A stretch of DNA of 64,000 bases from Heliorestis convoluta (GTDB taxonomy: Bacteria > Bacillota > Desulfitobacteriia > Heliobacteriales > Heliobacteriaceae): positions 1,283,501 to 1,347,500 of the forward strand of contig NZ_CP045875.1 of NCBI RefSeq assembly GCF_009649955.1, written 5' to 3'. How positions within the stretch are numbered: the first letter of the stretch is position 1; the number at the start of each line of letters is the position of its first letter. The notes below the pieces were generated by a model. It made no database searches. It was not told the DNA's origin and saw only the letters and a program-made list of their open reading frames with translations. A program made the position numbers and the translations under genes. Of this stretch, positions 62,583 through 64,000 are shown piece after piece.

Positions 62583-63021
62583 ACTATACCTCCTCCAAGA
62601 AAACAACAAGTCATTTGGTTTACATTTCGATATCTTGTTTTATTTCCCTTTTTTACTTTGACAATAATACTCATTTTTTCATATTTAGAGCTAGTGCTCC
62701 AAATATGTATAGAAAGGTAAAGCAAGTAAAAAAGAACAGCTTTAGCTGTTCTTTTGTGTCCACTACCTATCCCCTATTGGTTATTCCGATATCAGAGATC
62801 GACTGCTCCCATGATGGCTGGGCCTTCTACGGAAAAAATGAGCCCTTACTCAATGCCATACCCGTTCGAGACTGGCGACTGTCAACGGACTTCGAAACGA
62901 GCGAAACTCATTGACATTTTGCTTTTAAAATTAATTTTTCCACCAAAGAAGGAAATAAACCCTACCGAATGGAATTAATTGTATGGTTTTTAATTAAAAC
63001 GATTGAAGGGTGGTGGGTTTT
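62583..63021. other. 439-nt gene-free region between divergent genes
   Basis: AT-rich, with a short palindromic run GAACAGCTTTAGCTGTTC (62734-62751). The small ORFs at 62615-62978 lack ribosome sites and domain features. I see no insertion-sequence ends. Confidence 0.55.
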
Positions 63022-64000
63022 GTGGTGGAAAATAAAGAGAAAATTTTAGAAACGCTAAGCGTCTTAGAACATAACTTTGGGCCTCAACAAGAATTTTTAT
63101 TAGACGATGGTACTGGTGAAAAAAAAGATGTCATTTTTAGAGTTGTTTACTATTATTGTAATCTATTCAAGCAAGATTCATTAGAAACCAATAATATCGT
63201 TGGATTAATATGTTTTTTAAGTAATCGCTTTAATATAGAAATTGATGGAGACGAAGAACTAGAAGAACTGCATACTTTCATTGTAGCAGGAACACAGCAT
63301 ATTCTAGATAAGGAAAAGGAATCTTCTTGCAATTTAAATGATGACATCCTTCATAAATCTAATAAACCCGGCATTAATTTTGAAAACCAAGTGCTGAACT
63401 TGGTTCGTAAAATGGGGTTTGAGGCTTCATCAACAAAATCAACAGCTGACGGTGGGGTAGATATTGTAGCTTATTCAAATCAACCATTGATGAAGGGAAA
63501 GTATATAATACAATGTAAAGACTGGAAGGCACCAGTTGGCGAACCACCAGTCCGTGATTTATACGGAGTTGTTCATTCCGAAAGAGCTAATAAGGGAATA
63601 CTTATTACAACTTCAACATTTACCTCTTCGGCAGTAAAATTTGCAGAAGATAAACCCATAGAATTAATTAATGGTGCTGAGTATTATCAGCTTATTTCTG
63701 ATTATCAAGTAGGTTCAAATATTTCTTATGAACCGTTTAATGATGATTTTGAAGATCCTACTGAACGAGAAAATGCTTACCTATCTCGTGGTTATTGCTC
63801 AGTTATTTATTTAGGAAAAAAATATTATTCCTCACAGCAATTAATTGAAGAAGATTTAATCAAAGAAGGTTCTTCAGATTCCGTTGTATTTGCAAGAGTC
63901 AAAGCTTCACCAAATTCAATATTTCTCGATTTAAAAAATGTTTCATATTCTTTTGAAAACGTAACTTTTTCGTTGCTTGATATAGATAGTAATAGTTGGT
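63022..64000 (+). CDS. Mrr-type restriction endonuclease, cut by the window end
   Basis: The reading frame from GTG 63022 stays open to the window end (326 codons). Residues about 117-215 form an Mrr_cat endonuclease domain: NFENQVLNLVRKMGFEASST, then ADGGVDIVA (Asp147), YIIQCKDWKAPVGEPPVRDL (Gln164-x-Lys166) and GILITTSTFTSSAVKFAE. D...QxK is the catalytic signature of type IV/Mrr enzymes. An N-terminal helical region (1-115) and a beta-rich C-terminal region follow no family I know. GAAGGGTGGTGGG lies upstream. Likely a defence nuclease; the 3' end is outside the window. Confidence 0.8.
   Translation, partial: MVENKEKILETLSVLEHNFGPQQEFLLDDGTGEKKDVIFRVVYYYCNLFKQDSLETNNIVGLICFLSNRFNIEIDGDEELEELHTFIVAGTQHILDKEKESSCNLNDDILHKSNKPGINFENQVLNLVRKMGFEASSTKSTADGGVDIVAYSNQPLMKGKYIIQCKDWKAPVGEPPVRDLYGVVHSERANKGILITTSTFTSSAVKFAEDKPIELINGAEYYQLISDYQVGSNISYEPFNDDFEDPTERENAYLSRGYCSVIYLGKKYYSSQQLIEEDLIKEGSSDSVVFARVKASPNSIFLDLKNVSYSFENVTFSLLDIDSNSW

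Noticed and set aside
62615-62978. ORFs between the GHKL and Mrr-like genes
   Set aside because: No ribosome sites or domains; overlapping frames give unrelated, low-quality peptides.

Overview
The window is chromosomal DNA from a motile, Gram-positive-type bacterium (Bacillota). Most ORFs start behind strong AGGAGG-like Shine-Dalgarno sequences, TTG and GTG starts are common, and gene order closely follows the Bacillus subtilis degSU-comF-flgM-flgKL-fliW-csrA-hag-flaG-fliDST locus. A tagO-like gene, an S-layer-associated SLAP protein and CsrA/FliW control fit a spore-former-lineage member of the Clostridia. A heliobacterium is my guess, not something the sequence proves.

Layout. (1) 0-15 kb: housekeeping and envelope genes. 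These are uracil-DNA glycosylase, a SLAP-type protein, two GT4-like glycosyltransferases, the lipid II flippase MurJ, a methyltransferase, an O-antigen-ligase-like membrane protein, a DUF4330-type protein, FabZ, TagO/WecA, an SH3b membrane protein, a small AbrB-like protein and a phosphohexomutase. The gene-free gap at 5.9-6.5 kb holds two oppositely oriented, architecturally identical structured elements with compensatory base changes. (2) 15-29 kb: degS-degU, comFA (frameshifted), comFC, yvyF, flgM, flgN, flgK, flgL, yviE, fliW, csrA, then ferritin, a MerR/B12-binding regulator and a hypothetical gene. (3) 29-38 kb: four flagellin genes in a row. The first is ordinary. The second carries a zinc-metalloprotease domain (flagellinolysin). 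The third has a beta-rich insert and the fourth has seven tandem repeats in its insert. Small zinc-ribbon genes, one of them a short YvyF paralogue, lie between them. (4) 38.4-41.7 kb: accessory island with a lone AAA ATPase and a two-gene AAA + TOPRIM-like cassette flanked by identical 28-bp terminator-like direct repeats; a defence role is likely. (5) 41.8-57 kb: flaG, fliD, fliS, fliT, two hypothetical genes, a 2316-residue FliK-like protein built of eleven repeats with an FlhB-C-like partner, a second and frameshifted FliK-like/FlhB-C-like pair, and a second FliS. (6) 57-62 kb: two more flagellins, one of 1198 residues. (7) 62-64 kb: a truncated GHKL ATPase and an Mrr-type restriction endonuclease that runs off the window.

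How it fits together. DegS/DegU, FlgM (anti-sigma-28) and CsrA/FliW are the expected regulators of the filament genes. Four good sigma-28 promoters, all TAAA-N16-(N)2CGATA type, precede flgM, flaG, an unknown gene at 45.8 kb and the second fliK-like gene, which supports a common late-flagellar regulon. FlgK/FlgL/FliD with FliS/FliT/FlgN give the junction, cap and chaperones. Six flagellins with intact terminal domains but very different central inserts suggest a composite filament whose surface carries protease and beta-repeat modules. The oversized, duplicated FliK-like proteins may reflect an altered hook-length system. Relative to B. subtilis, about 11.5 kb (flagellins 2-4 plus the AAA island) is inserted between hag and flaG.
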